A DNA stretch of 64,000 bases from Aquisalimonas sp. 2447. Its GTDB lineage: Bacteria > Pseudomonadota > Gammaproteobacteria > Nitrococcales > Aquisalimonadaceae. Shown in pieces: positions 54,837-63,162 of this stretch; position 1 is the stretch's first letter; every line of letters begins with the position of its first letter. Location of the stretch: contig NZ_CP050695.1 of the NCBI RefSeq assembly GCF_012044895.1, forward strand, positions 3,378,501-3,442,500. The letters are read 5' to 3'. The translations under genes were made by a program, and so were the position numbers. The notes below the pieces were generated by a model. That model saw only the letters and a list, made by a program, of their open reading frames with translations, was not told the origin of the DNA and made no database searches.

Positions 54837-55819
54837 TGCAACGCGCAGTCGCCCTGCTTGCCATCGCCCTGCTCTGGCCGGCGACCGGGTCGGCCTACGA
54901 TCCGGAATGGGGCACGCTGACGCTGGAGTACGAGAATGATCTGTTCGCCGGTGAAGACCGCTACTACACCAGCGGTGTGCGGGCGACCTGGCTCTCGCCG
55001 GATGAGCGGATCCCGGGCTGGGTGAGAAGCGGCGCTGATCTCTTCCCCTTCTTCGAGCCCCACGGGCAACTGAAGCTCAGCTATTCCCTGGCGCAGAACA
55101 TGTACACCCCCGAGGACATCGAGGAGCCCGATCCGCCGCCGGATGACCGCCCCTACGCAGGGTGGCTGTACTTCACGGTGGGTCTTGGCAACGAGACGGC
55201 ACGCCGGGTGGACCGTCTGCAGCTCAACGTCGGCGTTGTCGGACCGGCCTCGCTGGCGGAGAAGACCCAGGCGGAGATCCACCGCTTTACCGGCTCACCG
55301 CAGCCCCAGGCCTGGGACACGCAGTTACGTAACGAGCCCGCGATCATGCTCAGCTACGAGCGCCAGTGGCGCGCCTGGATCGGCACGGGCATGGATGGCT
55401 GGGGCATGGATGTCACGCCCCACGTGGGTGGCTCCGTGGGCAACGTGTTCACTCAGTTGAGCACCGGGCTCACCCTGCGCGCCGGGCGCGATCTACCCCT
55501 GGACTGGGGACCGCCGCGGATCCAGCCGGCGCTGCCCGGCTCCGGTGTCTTCCGGCCGCGCTCGGACTTCGGCTGGTACCTGTTCGCCGGCGTCGACGGC
55601 CGAGCGGTGGCACGGGACATCTTCCTGGACGGCAACACGTTCAAGGACTCCCGCAGCGCCGATAAACGGCCGTTCATCGGCGAGGTCCAGGTGGGCGGGG
55701 CAATGAACATCGGCCGGCGCATCCGCATCACCTACACCCACGTCTTCCCCACCCGGGAGTTCCGCGGCCAGGAGGGGACCCAGGACTTCGGCGCCATCGC
55801 AGGGTCGATGGTCTTCTAG
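54836..55819 (+). CDS. LpxR-family lipid A 3'-O-deacylase (outer membrane)
   Basis: 327 residues. Signal peptide MQRAVALLAIALLWPATGSA, then beta-barrel sequence. LpxR-family features: LTLEYENDLFAGEDRYYTSGVRATWLS (Asn-Asp and nearby Thr/Asp, the calcium/active-site region), DDRPYAGWLY, and GVVGPASLAEKTQAEIHRFTG with the His of the catalytic site. The family removes the 3' acyloxyacyl group of lipid A at the outer leaflet. It overlaps the SDR gene by one base, suggesting coupled expression and perhaps a shared lipid-modification task. Confidence 0.85.
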   Translation: MQRAVALLAIALLWPATGSAYDPEWGTLTLEYENDLFAGEDRYYTSGVRATWLSPDERIPGWVRSGADLFPFFEPHGQLKLSYSLAQNMYTPEDIEEPDPPPDDRPYAGWLYFTVGLGNETARRVDRLQLNVGVVGPASLAEKTQAEIHRFTGSPQPQAWDTQLRNEPAIMLSYERQWRAWIGTGMDGWGMDVTPHVGGSVGNVFTQLSTGLTLRAGRDLPLDWGPPRIQPALPGSGVFRPRSDFGWYLFAGVDGRAVARDIFLDGNTFKDSRSADKRPFIGEVQVGGAMNIGRRIRITYTHVFPTREFRGQEGTQDFGAIAGSMVF

Positions 55820-55950
55820 TGTCCTGTAACCCAAATTCGTTGCATTTTGAGCGCCTGTGCGGCGCCAGGGCAAGGCGCGGCTCGCAGGCAATGTAGGAGT
55901 AAGCGGATTGTGCCTATCGACAGCGCACTCGGACTCCCCTATGGTATGAG

Positions 55951-55963
55951 GAAGTAATACTTC
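55951..55963. promoter_or_regulatory. Palindromic operator of toxin-antitoxin operon
   Basis: GAAGTA-A-TACTTC inverted repeat, overlapping GTAA-TACTTC-TTAC, 17 bp upstream of the antitoxin ATG. Ribbon-helix-helix antitoxins bind such sites to repress their operon. Confidence 0.6.
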
Positions 55964-55979
55964 TTACTACGAGGTCAAC

Positions 55980-56258
55980 ATGGCGACACCAACCTCCATT
56001 AAACTCGATGAGGAACTCAAGGACCGCGTGCAACGCCTGGCCAACTCCCGCGAGCGCTCAGCGCATTGGCTGATGCGCGCGGCCATTGAGGAGTACGTGG
56101 ACCGAGAGGAAAGGCGGGAGGCATTCAAGCGGGAAGCACTCGAGGCGTGGGAGACCTACCAGGCCACCGGCCTGCATGTGACCTCCGACGAGATGCGGAA
56201 GTGGCTGGCCAGTTGGGGGACTGAGGACGAACTGCCGGCGCCGAAGTGTCACGAGTAA
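55980..56258 (+). CDS. CopG/ribbon-helix-helix antitoxin
   Basis: 92 residues. N-terminal RHH: TSIKLDEELKDRVQRLANSRERSAHWLMRAAIEEYVDREE. The C-terminal tail (ALEAWETYQATGLHVTSDEMRKWLASWGTEDELP) is the toxin-neutralising region in this family. Overlaps the toxin gene by 13 bp. Confidence 0.88.
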   Translation: MATPTSIKLDEELKDRVQRLANSRERSAHWLMRAAIEEYVDREERREAFKREALEAWETYQATGLHVTSDEMRKWLASWGTEDELPAPKCHE

Positions 56259-56536
56259 TATTCACACCGGCGGCGGTCCAGGACCTTGATCGGCTGAAGG
56301 GCTTTCTCCAAGCGAAGGGCCCCGCTGCCGCAGAGAAAGCCGCTCAGGCCATTATCCAAGGCATGCAGGCTATTGAGGAGATGCCGCATATCGGCCGTCC
56401 TATCGAGGATCTCCCACCGGAGTACCGGGACTGGCTCGTTGACTTCGGCGATAGCGGCTATATCGCACGTTATCGGCTCGATGGGGAGACTGCCGTCGTG
56501 CTCGCCATTCGCCACCAGAAAGAAGTCGGCCTGTAG
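56246..56536 (+). CDS. RelE/ParE-family toxin
   Basis: 96 residues from GTG 56246, inside the end of the antitoxin gene. Fold markers: VIFTPAAVQDLDRLKGFLQAKGP, EMPHIGRPIEDLPPEYRDWLVDFGDSGYIARYRL, VVLAIRHQKEVGL. ParE-like sequences poison gyrase; RelE-like ones cleave mRNA on ribosomes; sequence alone does not decide. With the antitoxin, a complete type II module. Confidence 0.88.
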   Translation: MSRVIFTPAAVQDLDRLKGFLQAKGPAAAEKAAQAIIQGMQAIEEMPHIGRPIEDLPPEYRDWLVDFGDSGYIARYRLDGETAVVLAIRHQKEVGL

Positions 56537-56562
56537 AGGGCCGATCAGACCGGAGATGGCAG

Positions 56563-57921
56563 TTGAGCGACCTTACCCTCACCGACGACGAACTAGGCCT
56601 GTTCACCGACCTCTATGAACTGACCATGCTCCAGGCCTACTGGGCCGAGGGCATGCACGCGGACGGCGTGTTCAGCCTGTTCTTCCGCAAGCCGCCGGCG
56701 AACCGCAACATCGTGCTGGCCTGCGGTCAGGAGCATGCCGCCTACATGGCCCGGGAAGTGCGCTTCCCGAAGGCGCAACTGGATCGCCTGGCGGGCATGG
56801 GCATGTTCCAGGACGGCTTCCTGCACTGGCTGGAGGATTTCCGCTTCTCCGGGGAGATCCTGGCCATGCCCGAGGGCACGCCGGTGTTCCCCCACGAGCC
56901 GCTGCTGGAAGTGCGCGCGCCGGTGGCCGAGGCGCAGTTGCTGGAGACGCTGATCATGAACCTGGTCACCACCGAAACGGTGCTGGCCTCCAAGGCGCTG
57001 CGGGTGGCGCTGGCCGCCGGCGACCGGCCGGTGCTGGATTTCGGCATGCGCCGCATGCACGGCACCGACGCCGCCTTGCGCGGCGTGCGCGCCTACCGGG
57101 TGGCCGGCATCCGCGCCACCAGTAACGTCCTGGGCAGCCTGCGTTACGGCCTGCCGGCGAGCGGCACCATGGCGCATTCGTTCATCCAGGCTCATCCGGA
57201 CGAGACCGACGCCTTCCGCATCTACGGCCGCCTGTATCCGGGCACCACGCTGCTGGTGGACACCTACGACACCATGGCGGCGGTGGACAAGGTGATCACC
57301 CTGGTGCGGGACGAGGGTCTGGATATCAATGCCATCCGCCTGGACTCCGGTGACCTGCTGCAGCTCAGCCGGGAGGCGCGGCGGCGCATGGACGCCGCCG
57401 GCCTGAGTCACATCAAGATTGTGGTCAGCGGCGGCCTGGACGAGTGGAAGATCCAGGAGCTGCTGACCGCGGGCGCTCCCGTCGACAGTTTCGGCGTGGG
57501 CACTGACATGGGCGCGGCGGTGGATGCGCCGTCACTGGATCTCGCCTACAAGCTCACCGAATACGGCGGCGAACCGCGGCTGAAGAACGCCCCGGGCAAG
57601 AAGCTCCATCCGGGTCCAAAGCAGGTGTGGCGCTTCGCCGATGCCGACGGCCACTACAGTCACGACGAGATCACCGGCCGGGACGAGCACCGCGACGGCG
57701 AGCCGCTTCTGCAGCCGGTGATCCGCGCCGGCGAGCCGGTGGGCGAGCCGCCGGACATCGCCGCCGCCCACGACCGGGCCTGGGCCGCGCTGGGGCGCAT
57801 GCCGGAGGGCATGCGACGGCTGGAGCCCATGGATACACCGTATCCGGTCCATTTCAGCGAGGCGCTGGAGCGGTTGCGGGTGGAGACCATCGAGGCGTTG
57901 AATCGGGGTGGTGTGGGGTGA
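56563..57921 (+). CDS. pncB: Nicotinate phosphoribosyltransferase
   Basis: 452 residues from TTG 56563 (GGAG 8 bp upstream). Type II PRTase signature: LFTDLYELTMLQAYW, LDFGMRRMHGTDAALRGVRAYRVAGI, GTMAHSFIQAHPDE (His region of the ATP-linked phosphoryl cycle), LDSGDLLQLSREARR, VSGGLDEWKIQEL, GVGTDMG. It converts nicotinate and PRPP to nicotinate mononucleotide for NAD salvage. Followed by a hairpin made of two family iii repeats, then the FAD oxidoreductase. Confidence 0.93.
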   Translation: MSDLTLTDDELGLFTDLYELTMLQAYWAEGMHADGVFSLFFRKPPANRNIVLACGQEHAAYMAREVRFPKAQLDRLAGMGMFQDGFLHWLEDFRFSGEILAMPEGTPVFPHEPLLEVRAPVAEAQLLETLIMNLVTTETVLASKALRVALAAGDRPVLDFGMRRMHGTDAALRGVRAYRVAGIRATSNVLGSLRYGLPASGTMAHSFIQAHPDETDAFRIYGRLYPGTTLLVDTYDTMAAVDKVITLVRDEGLDINAIRLDSGDLLQLSREARRRMDAAGLSHIKIVVSGGLDEWKIQELLTAGAPVDSFGVGTDMGAAVDAPSLDLAYKLTEYGGEPRLKNAPGKKLHPGPKQVWRFADADGHYSHDEITGRDEHRDGEPLLQPVIRAGEPVGEPPDIAAAHDRAWAALGRMPEGMRRLEPMDTPYPVHFSEALERLRVETIEALNRGGVG

Positions 57922-57938
57922 AATCGGGCGGTTTTCTC

Positions 57939-58013
57939 GGTGCATCAAGATGCACCCTACGGGTGCCGCGGCCCCGGAGCCACGCTGTAACGTAGGGTGC
58001 ATCTTGATGCACC
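57939..58013. repeat. Paired REP-like palindromes, family iii
   Basis: A 23-bp arm (GGTGCATC-AA-GATGCACC + CTACG) and its exact complement at 57991-58013. Each arm is itself a palindrome. Could act as a hairpin between pncB and the oxidoreductase gene. Confidence 0.88.
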
Positions 58014-58064
58014 GTTTTCCGACATCCCCGAACCTTCCCGGCACTTTCAACAAGGAGCCAACCA

Positions 58065-59210
58065 TTGAGCATTGTCATCATCGGGACCGGCCTTGGCGGC
58101 TACAACACCGCCAAGGAGCTGCGCAAGCACGACGCCGAGACGCCGCTGACCCTGATTACCGCCGATTCCGGGCGCTCGTACTCCAAGCCCATGCTGTCCA
58201 CCGGGTTCCGCAAGGAGCAGACACCGGCGGACCTGGTGCAGGGGGAGCCCGAGGCCATGGCGGAGCAGCTCGACGCGCGGGTGATCACGGGGACCCGGGT
58301 CGAGGCCGTCGACCGTGAGGCATCCGTGGTGCGGCTTGAAGGCGGCGAGACGGTTCCCTACGACCGCCTGGTCCTGGCCATGGGTGCGGACACGTTCACG
58401 CCACCGGTGGATGGTGATGCCGCCGGCGACATCTTCCAGGTGAACGACCTGGACCAGTACGAGCGTTTCCGCTCAGCGGCGGCGGATGTCCGCCGCATCC
58501 TGATCATGGGCGGCGGCCTGATCGGCTGCGAGTTCGCCAATGATCTGCGGGAAGCAGGCTACCAGGTGGATATGGTCTTCCCGGAGCCCCTGCCGCTGCC
58601 GCGGCTGCTGCCGGAGCGCCCGGCGAAGGCGCTGCACGAGGCACTGACCGAGCTGGGTGCCACGCTGCACACCGGGGTCACGGTGGAGGCGGTGAACCGG
58701 GCCGGCGGCGGATATGCGGCAACGCTGTCCGACGGGCGCGCCCTGGAGGCGGACGTGGTCCTCGCCGCCATTGGCCTGAAGCCGCGCACGGCGCTGGCGG
58801 AGGCGGCGGGGCTGACGGTCGGCCAGGGCATCCGCGTCGACAGCACACTCGCGACCTCAGACCCTGCCATTTTTGCCCTGGGCGACTGCGCGGAAGTGGA
58901 AGGCTGTGTGTTGCCCTACGTGGCGCCGCTTACCAACGCCGCGCGGGCGCTGGGGCAGACCCTGGCCGGCGAGGTGACCCAGGTGAATTACCCGGTGATG
59001 CCGGTGACGGTGAAGACGAGCTGTTGCCAGGTGGTGGCGTGGCCGCCGACGGCCGGCGCCGACGGGGAGTGGCAGTTCGACGGTGACGGGCGCGACCTGC
59101 GCGGGGAGTTCCGGGACGCCGAGGGGCATCTGCTGGGGTTCGCGCTCACCGGCAAGCGGATCAAGGAGCGGATGCCGTTGACGAAGGAGATGCCGGGGTT
59201 GCTCGGGTAA
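58065..59210 (+). CDS. FAD-dependent NAD(P)H oxidoreductase (rubredoxin-reductase-like)
   Basis: 381 residues from TTG 58065 with AGGAG 8 bp upstream. FAD-binding IIGTGLGGYNTAKELRKHD (2-20), YDRLVLAMGA, NAD-binding ILIMGGGLIGCEFANDLREAGY, and ADVVLAAIGLKPRT ... AIFALGDCAEVEG. Length and motifs fit the rubredoxin/nitric-oxide-reductase flavoprotein reductase group; no rubredoxin gene is adjacent. TSCCQVV near residue 320 is an extra Cys pair of unknown role. Physiological partner unknown. Confidence 0.87.
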   Translation: MSIVIIGTGLGGYNTAKELRKHDAETPLTLITADSGRSYSKPMLSTGFRKEQTPADLVQGEPEAMAEQLDARVITGTRVEAVDREASVVRLEGGETVPYDRLVLAMGADTFTPPVDGDAAGDIFQVNDLDQYERFRSAAADVRRILIMGGGLIGCEFANDLREAGYQVDMVFPEPLPLPRLLPERPAKALHEALTELGATLHTGVTVEAVNRAGGGYAATLSDGRALEADVVLAAIGLKPRTALAEAAGLTVGQGIRVDSTLATSDPAIFALGDCAEVEGCVLPYVAPLTNAARALGQTLAGEVTQVNYPVMPVTVKTSCCQVVAWPPTAGADGEWQFDGDGRDLRGEFRDAEGHLLGFALTGKRIKERMPLTKEMPGLLG

Positions 59211-59236
59211 GGGGCTGCAGAGCGGAGAAAGCAAAT

Positions 59237-59392
59237 CGTAGGGCGGACCTTTAGGTCCGCCGAAAAAAGACATGCAAGCCGAGGTGGCTTATCGAGGCAT
59301 GAACGGCGGACCTGAAGGTCCGCCCTACCAGGGCTGCGGACCGAGGGGGTTAATCCGGGGCAGTCATGGCGGACCTGAAGGTCCGCCCTACG
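59237..59392. repeat. Three REP-like palindromes, family i
   Basis: Units at 59237-59261 (inverted), 59305-59328 and 59368-59392, each GGCGGACCT/AGGTCCGCC with a CTAC tail, in the spacer downstream of the oxidoreductase gene. Confidence 0.88.
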
Positions 59393-59438
59393 GTTGCTAC
59401 GGTTGCTTCGATGCGGGATGGGCGGAGTTGCGTGGCCG

Positions 59439-60665
59439 TTACGTAGCGCCCTGCACGCCGAGGATGCGGGCCTGGGTGCGGCGGCGGTGGTGGATGTCCC
59501 AGGTGACGCCGACGGCGAGGATGACGAAGCCGGTGAGCTCGACAATCAGGCTGTAGTCCACGAACAGGGCGTAGCACACCACCAGGGCGCCGGCGGCACC
59601 GACGGCGACGGGCCCCGGGTTGCGGTGGTAACGCATGCCCGGGGCGATGGCGACCACGCTGAGCACTGCGAACAGGGCAATCGCCGCGGCCCAGGCGCCC
59701 TCGTGCAGGCCGACGCCCGCGCCCATGGCCGCGAGCAGGCCCAGCGCCGCCATGGTGCCGTAACAGGTGAGCAGCGCCAGCCCCAGGCTGGCTGCGCCAA
59801 TGATGCCGCGGCGCCACAGGGAGCGCACGCCCCGCACCGGATTCAGCCTTCTGGCCCAGTGCCGGACCAGTCCAGGTGCGTGCTCGCCGCGTGCCATGGC
59901 CAGCTCCATGGAATGTGCACCGAAACTCGCGGCGATCTCCCGGGTCTGGGCACTGGGGCTGTGGGCGAAGTAGTCCACTGAGCGGATGATGCGGATGTCC
60001 TCGAAGCCGGCATCACGGAACATGGCGAGCAGATCCTCGTCCACGGTGGCACCCACCACGCATTCCACCCATAAGCGCGGGTCCTCGCTGCAGTCCACGG
60101 TCACCGGCCGCCGGATCACCACATCGGCGATCTGCAGGCGACCGCCCGGGCGCAGCACGCGGAACATTTCCGCCACGGCGCGGCGCTTGTCGGGCACCAG
60201 GTTCAGGGCACCGTTGCTGGTGATGCAGTCCACGCTGCCGTCGGCCAGCGGCAGGCGCTCGGCGGACGCCTCGATGACGCTGACGTTGTGGTGGCCGCCC
60301 TCTTCCACGGCCTGCCGGATGCGGCGGGTCATGGCCCGGGTGAGATCCAGGGCGATGACGTGGCCGGTATCGCCCACCAGCCCGGCCGCGATGAGGGCAT
60401 CGTTGCCGGCGCCGGCGCCGATGTCCAGCACGGTGTCACCGGCCTGCATGGCCTCGGCGGAGAAGGGATGGCCGACGCCGGCAAAGGCCTCCAGGGACGT
60501 CGCGGGGAGCTGGTCGAGCTGTTCGGCGGGGTAGCCGATGGCCTCCGCGGCAGCGCGGCCGACGGGGAAGTGGAAGTGGTCGTCCGGGGCGCGCGCCACC
60601 GCGCCGTACATGTCCCGCACGGCGGTGAAGATCTGTTCCCGCGAATACCCGAGTATCGCCACCAT
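59439..60665 (-). CDS. ArsM-like methyltransferase fused to MerC-like membrane domain
   Basis: 408 residues. N-terminal ~60 residues: VRDMYGAVARAPDDHFHFPVGRAAAEAIGYPAEQLDQLP...SLEAFAGVGHP, as in ArsM-family enzymes. SAM-binding VLDIGAGAGNDALIAAGLVG (~80-99). Where arsenite methyltransferases have SNCVINL, this has SNGALNLVPDK: the catalytic Cys is Gly. The C-terminal ~120 residues carry four membrane spans resembling MerC (GLALLTCYGTMAALGLLAAMGAGVG, AAIALFAVLSVVAIAPGM, VGAAGALVVCYALFVDY, VELTGFVILAVGVTWDI), with one Cys instead of the MerC pair. Third gene of the ECF operon. Substrate unknown; metal(loid) or other soft nucleophile suspected. Confidence 0.8.
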   Translation of the reverse strand: MVAILGYSREQIFTAVRDMYGAVARAPDDHFHFPVGRAAAEAIGYPAEQLDQLPATSLEAFAGVGHPFSAEAMQAGDTVLDIGAGAGNDALIAAGLVGDTGHVIALDLTRAMTRRIRQAVEEGGHHNVSVIEASAERLPLADGSVDCITSNGALNLVPDKRRAVAEMFRVLRPGGRLQIADVVIRRPVTVDCSEDPRLWVECVVGATVDEDLLAMFRDAGFEDIRIIRSVDYFAHSPSAQTREIAASFGAHSMELAMARGEHAPGLVRHWARRLNPVRGVRSLWRRGIIGAASLGLALLTCYGTMAALGLLAAMGAGVGLHEGAWAAAIALFAVLSVVAIAPGMRYHRNPGPVAVGAAGALVVCYALFVDYSLIVELTGFVILAVGVTWDIHHRRRTQARILGVQGAT

Positions 60666-60692
60666 GGCCGCATTCCCTCCCGCGCCGTGGTG

Positions 60693-60929
60693 TCAGTAGC
60701 GATCCAGCACCTTTTTCAGCCGACGCCGCAGCCGCTCCGGTGCGGGCGCCGTTCCCGTCTGCTGCACGCGGTTGCGGAGATGTTTCTCGAACTCCGCCCG
60801 CGTGAAGCAGTCACGACAGCGTGCCAGGTGCCGGTCGATGGCAGCGAGGCGGTCGTCGTCCAGTTCCTCATCCAGGTAGGCGAAGAGCTGGTCCAGGACC
60901 TCCTCGCAGGTCAGGTCACCGTGACTCAT
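60693..60929 (-). CDS. Zinc-binding anti-sigma factor (ZAS/zf-HC2)
   Basis: 78 residues. HLARCRDC carries the H-x3-C-x2-C zinc motif of ZAS anti-sigma factors, preceded by CEEVLDQLFAYLDEELDDDRLAAIDR. It starts within the sigma gene stop (4-nt overlap), which is typical of cognate pairs. Thiol-reactive metals or oxidants release such proteins from their sigma factor. Confidence 0.88.
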   Translation of the reverse strand: MSHGDLTCEEVLDQLFAYLDEELDDDRLAAIDRHLARCRDCFTRAEFEKHLRNRVQQTGTAPAPERLRRRLKKVLDRY

Positions 60930-61585
60930 TGTCGCTCCTCGCCGTCGCCGGGAGGCTTCTGGCACGACGGTGATCCCTGCTCCGTCTGCCGGCCGTACTC
61001 CCACAATGCCTTTTGCAGCAGGCCACGTCCGCGATTGAGCCGCGAACGCACGGTCCCCACGGGCACCGCCAGCAAGGCCGCTGCTTCCTCATAGGTATAC
61101 CCTTGCAGTTCCACCAGCACAACCACCAGCCGATAGGCGTCCGGGAGGGCGTCGACGGCGCGGGCGAGATCCTCCTGATCGAGCCCGTCCACGAACTGCT
61201 GCTCGGCGGTACCCCACCACAGCAGGAAGGGCTGATGGAGCTTGCGGAACAGGGAGAAGGAGGCCGCGTCCTCGGCATCAGCGGGCAGTTCGTCCCAGGA
61301 GGCCTCATGGTCCTGGCGGGAGCGGCGGCGGCGCCACTGGGTGCAGAAGGTGTTGTTCAGGATGCGGAACATCCAGCCCTCGAAGTGCCCCCAGTCACGC
61401 AACTCGGGCAGCTTCTCCCAGGCCCGCTCCACCGCCTCGGCCACCACGTCTTCGGCGTCGTCGGGGTTGCGGGTGAGGCGCAATGCGGTGCCGTAGAGGC
61501 GGTCCAGCACGCACTCCAGGCGCTCCTCGAAGCGCGTGCATAACACCTCACGCTGGTGGCGCTTCTGGCTGTCCCCGTCTGCCAC
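60926..61585 (-). CDS. ECF-type RNA polymerase sigma factor
   Basis: 219 residues. Region 2: LYGTALRLTRNPDDAEDVVAEAVERAWEKLPELRDWGHFEGWMFRILNNTFCTQWRRR; region 4: LPDAYRLVVVLVELQGYTYEEAAALLAVPVGTVRSRLNRGRGLLQKAL. No sigma regions 1 and 3, hence ECF. Divergent to the methyltransferase at 61760; it likely drives both directions. Confidence 0.92.
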   Translation of the reverse strand: MADGDSQKRHQREVLCTRFEERLECVLDRLYGTALRLTRNPDDAEDVVAEAVERAWEKLPELRDWGHFEGWMFRILNNTFCTQWRRRRSRQDHEASWDELPADAEDAASFSLFRKLHQPFLLWWGTAEQQFVDGLDQEDLARAVDALPDAYRLVVVLVELQGYTYEEAAALLAVPVGTVRSRLNRGRGLLQKALWEYGRQTEQGSPSCQKPPGDGEERQ

Positions 61586-61668
61586 GACTGCCCTCGCCCA
61601 GGGAGGCGTCCGTCTTCACTCCCTGCTCCCGGAAGTCTAGTCCTTTTCGTCGGATGTCCAGAGAGCTT

Positions 61669-61695
61669 GGAACCATTCGGCACCTGCCGTGCGTC
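61669..61695 (+). promoter_or_regulatory. Candidate ECF-type promoter
   Basis: GGAACC then 17 bp then CGTC, a common ECF -35/-10 pattern, about 65 bp upstream of the methyltransferase ATG at 61760. A second GGAAC at 61700-61704 is present with no evident -10. Tentative. Confidence 0.4.
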
Positions 61696-61759
61696 CTTGG
61701 GAACACTCCGGGAGATGCGTTCCGGGGTGATGCCAACGCGAAACGGAGGAGAGACCGCC

Positions 61760-62560
61760 ATGAGCACAGCAACAACAGCAATCCGCGAATCCGGCCTGGT
61801 GAACCAGGAGGCCCTGCGCCAGAAGGTGAAGGACATGTACCGCCGGGTGGCGAAGGAGCCCGAGGGGGATTTCCACTTCGCCATGGGCCGGCCCCTGGCC
61901 GAGGAGCTGGGCTATCCCCCAGCGGACCTGGACCGCATTCCCCGGCAGGCGCTGGAGTCCTTCGCCGGGGTCGGGTACTTCCTGGGCCTCGCGGACATCC
62001 AGCCCGGCGAGCGGGTGCTGGACCTCGGCAGCGGCTCCGGGACCGATACTTTCCTGGCCGCCCTGTACACCGGCACGGAGGGTCACGTTCTGGGGCTGGA
62101 CATGACCGACGCGCAGCGGGACAAGGCCCAGCGGCTGGCGGAGGAAGCCTGGTTCACGAACATCAGCTTCCATGCCGGCTACATCGAGGAGACACCGTTC
62201 GAAGACGCCAGCGTGGACGTGGTGATCAGCAACGGCGTCATCAACCTGTCCGCGGAGAAGGACCGGGTGTTCGCCGAGATCGCCCGGGTGCTGCGGCCCG
62301 GGGGGCGACTGGCACTGTCGGACATCGTCACCGAGAGCCAGCTCCCAGAGAAGGTGAAGTGCGACGCCACCCTGTGGGCGGCCTGCATCGGCGGCGCCAT
62401 GCAGCAGAACGACTACCGGGGCGGAATGACCGCCGCCGGCCTGCGGGTGGCGACGATACAGGACAACCCGCAGTACCGCTTCCTCACCGAGGCCGCCCAG
62501 GGCGCAAGCCGCGCCTATGGGGTGAAGAGCGTGAACGTGCTGGCGGTGAAGCCGGCGTAA
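61760..62560 (+). CDS. ArsM-like methyltransferase
   Basis: 266 residues from ATG 61760 (GGAGGAGAG upstream). N-terminal helical segment [42 protein letters not shown], similar to the MerC fusion protein. SAM-binding [18 protein letters not shown]. In place of SNCVINL it reads [15 protein letters not shown]; the later ACIGGA Cys is present. Class I SAM methyltransferase, close in layout to arsenite methyltransferases but lacking one of their catalytic Cys. Divergent from the ECF sigma gene. Probably a target of that sigma factor. Confidence 0.85.
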   Translation: MSTATTAIRESGLVNQEALRQKVKDMYRRVAKEPEGDFHFAMGRPLAEELGYPPADLDRIPRQALESFAGVGYFLGLADIQPGERVLDLGSGSGTDTFLAALYTGTEGHVLGLDMTDAQRDKAQRLAEEAWFTNISFHAGYIEETPFEDASVDVVISNGVINLSAEKDRVFAEIARVLRPGGRLALSDIVTESQLPEKVKCDATLWAACIGGAMQQNDYRGGMTAAGLRVATIQDNPQYRFLTEAAQGASRAYGVKSVNVLAVKPA

Positions 62561-62592
62561 CACGGTGCGAACCAACCAGTAGGAGATCAGCC

Positions 62593-63075
62593 ATGAACCG
62601 TTTGACCATCATTACCACTGCATCCGCCCTGGCCCTTGGCCTGTCCACGGCCCTGGCGGGGGACAACCACTACGAGCCGGGCTCCGGCGGGCACCTGTTC
62701 GTCATGGGCGACGAACTGGAGTGGGGCCCGGTGAGCTCCATGGGCGAAGGGGCCGAGATCGCCGTGATCGAAGGGGATCTCGGCAAGGAAGAGCCCTTCA
62801 CCTTCCGCCTGCGGCTGGAGGACGGCTACGAGATCAAGCCGCACGTCCATCCGGCGTACGAACGCGGCACCATCCTCCAGGGCACCCTGCATTTCGCCCA
62901 TGGCGAGGAGTTCGACCGCGATCAGACCAAGGCCCTGCCCGAAGGGAGCACCTTCATCATGGCACCGGGGGCGCCCATGTACGGCTACGCCGAGGGTGAG
63001 GTGATCTTCCAGCTTCACGGGGAAGGCCCCTGGGGCATCGAGTACCTCAACGAGGAGCACGATCCCCGGCAATAG
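62593..63075 (+). CDS. Secreted cupin-domain protein
   Basis: 160 residues. AGGAG 7 bp before the ATG; signal peptide MNRLTIITTASALALGLSTALA. Cupin motif 1: IKPHVHPAYERGTILQGTLHF (His-x-His and Glu as metal ligands); motif 2 region FIMAPGAPMYGYAEGEVIFQLHGEGPW. Periplasmic metal-binding or small-molecule-binding role. Follows the methyltransferase by 32 bp, so probably the same operon. Confidence 0.85.
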   Translation: MNRLTIITTASALALGLSTALAGDNHYEPGSGGHLFVMGDELEWGPVSSMGEGAEIAVIEGDLGKEEPFTFRLRLEDGYEIKPHVHPAYERGTILQGTLHFAHGEEFDRDQTKALPEGSTFIMAPGAPMYGYAEGEVIFQLHGEGPWGIEYLNEEHDPRQ

Positions 63076-63162
63076 GGCCGGGTCAACACCGGGCCGTGGG
63101 GTACGGCAATACCCTGCGGCCCGGCTCAGCGAGGCCCATGACAGGCGCGGAGGGGGTACACC

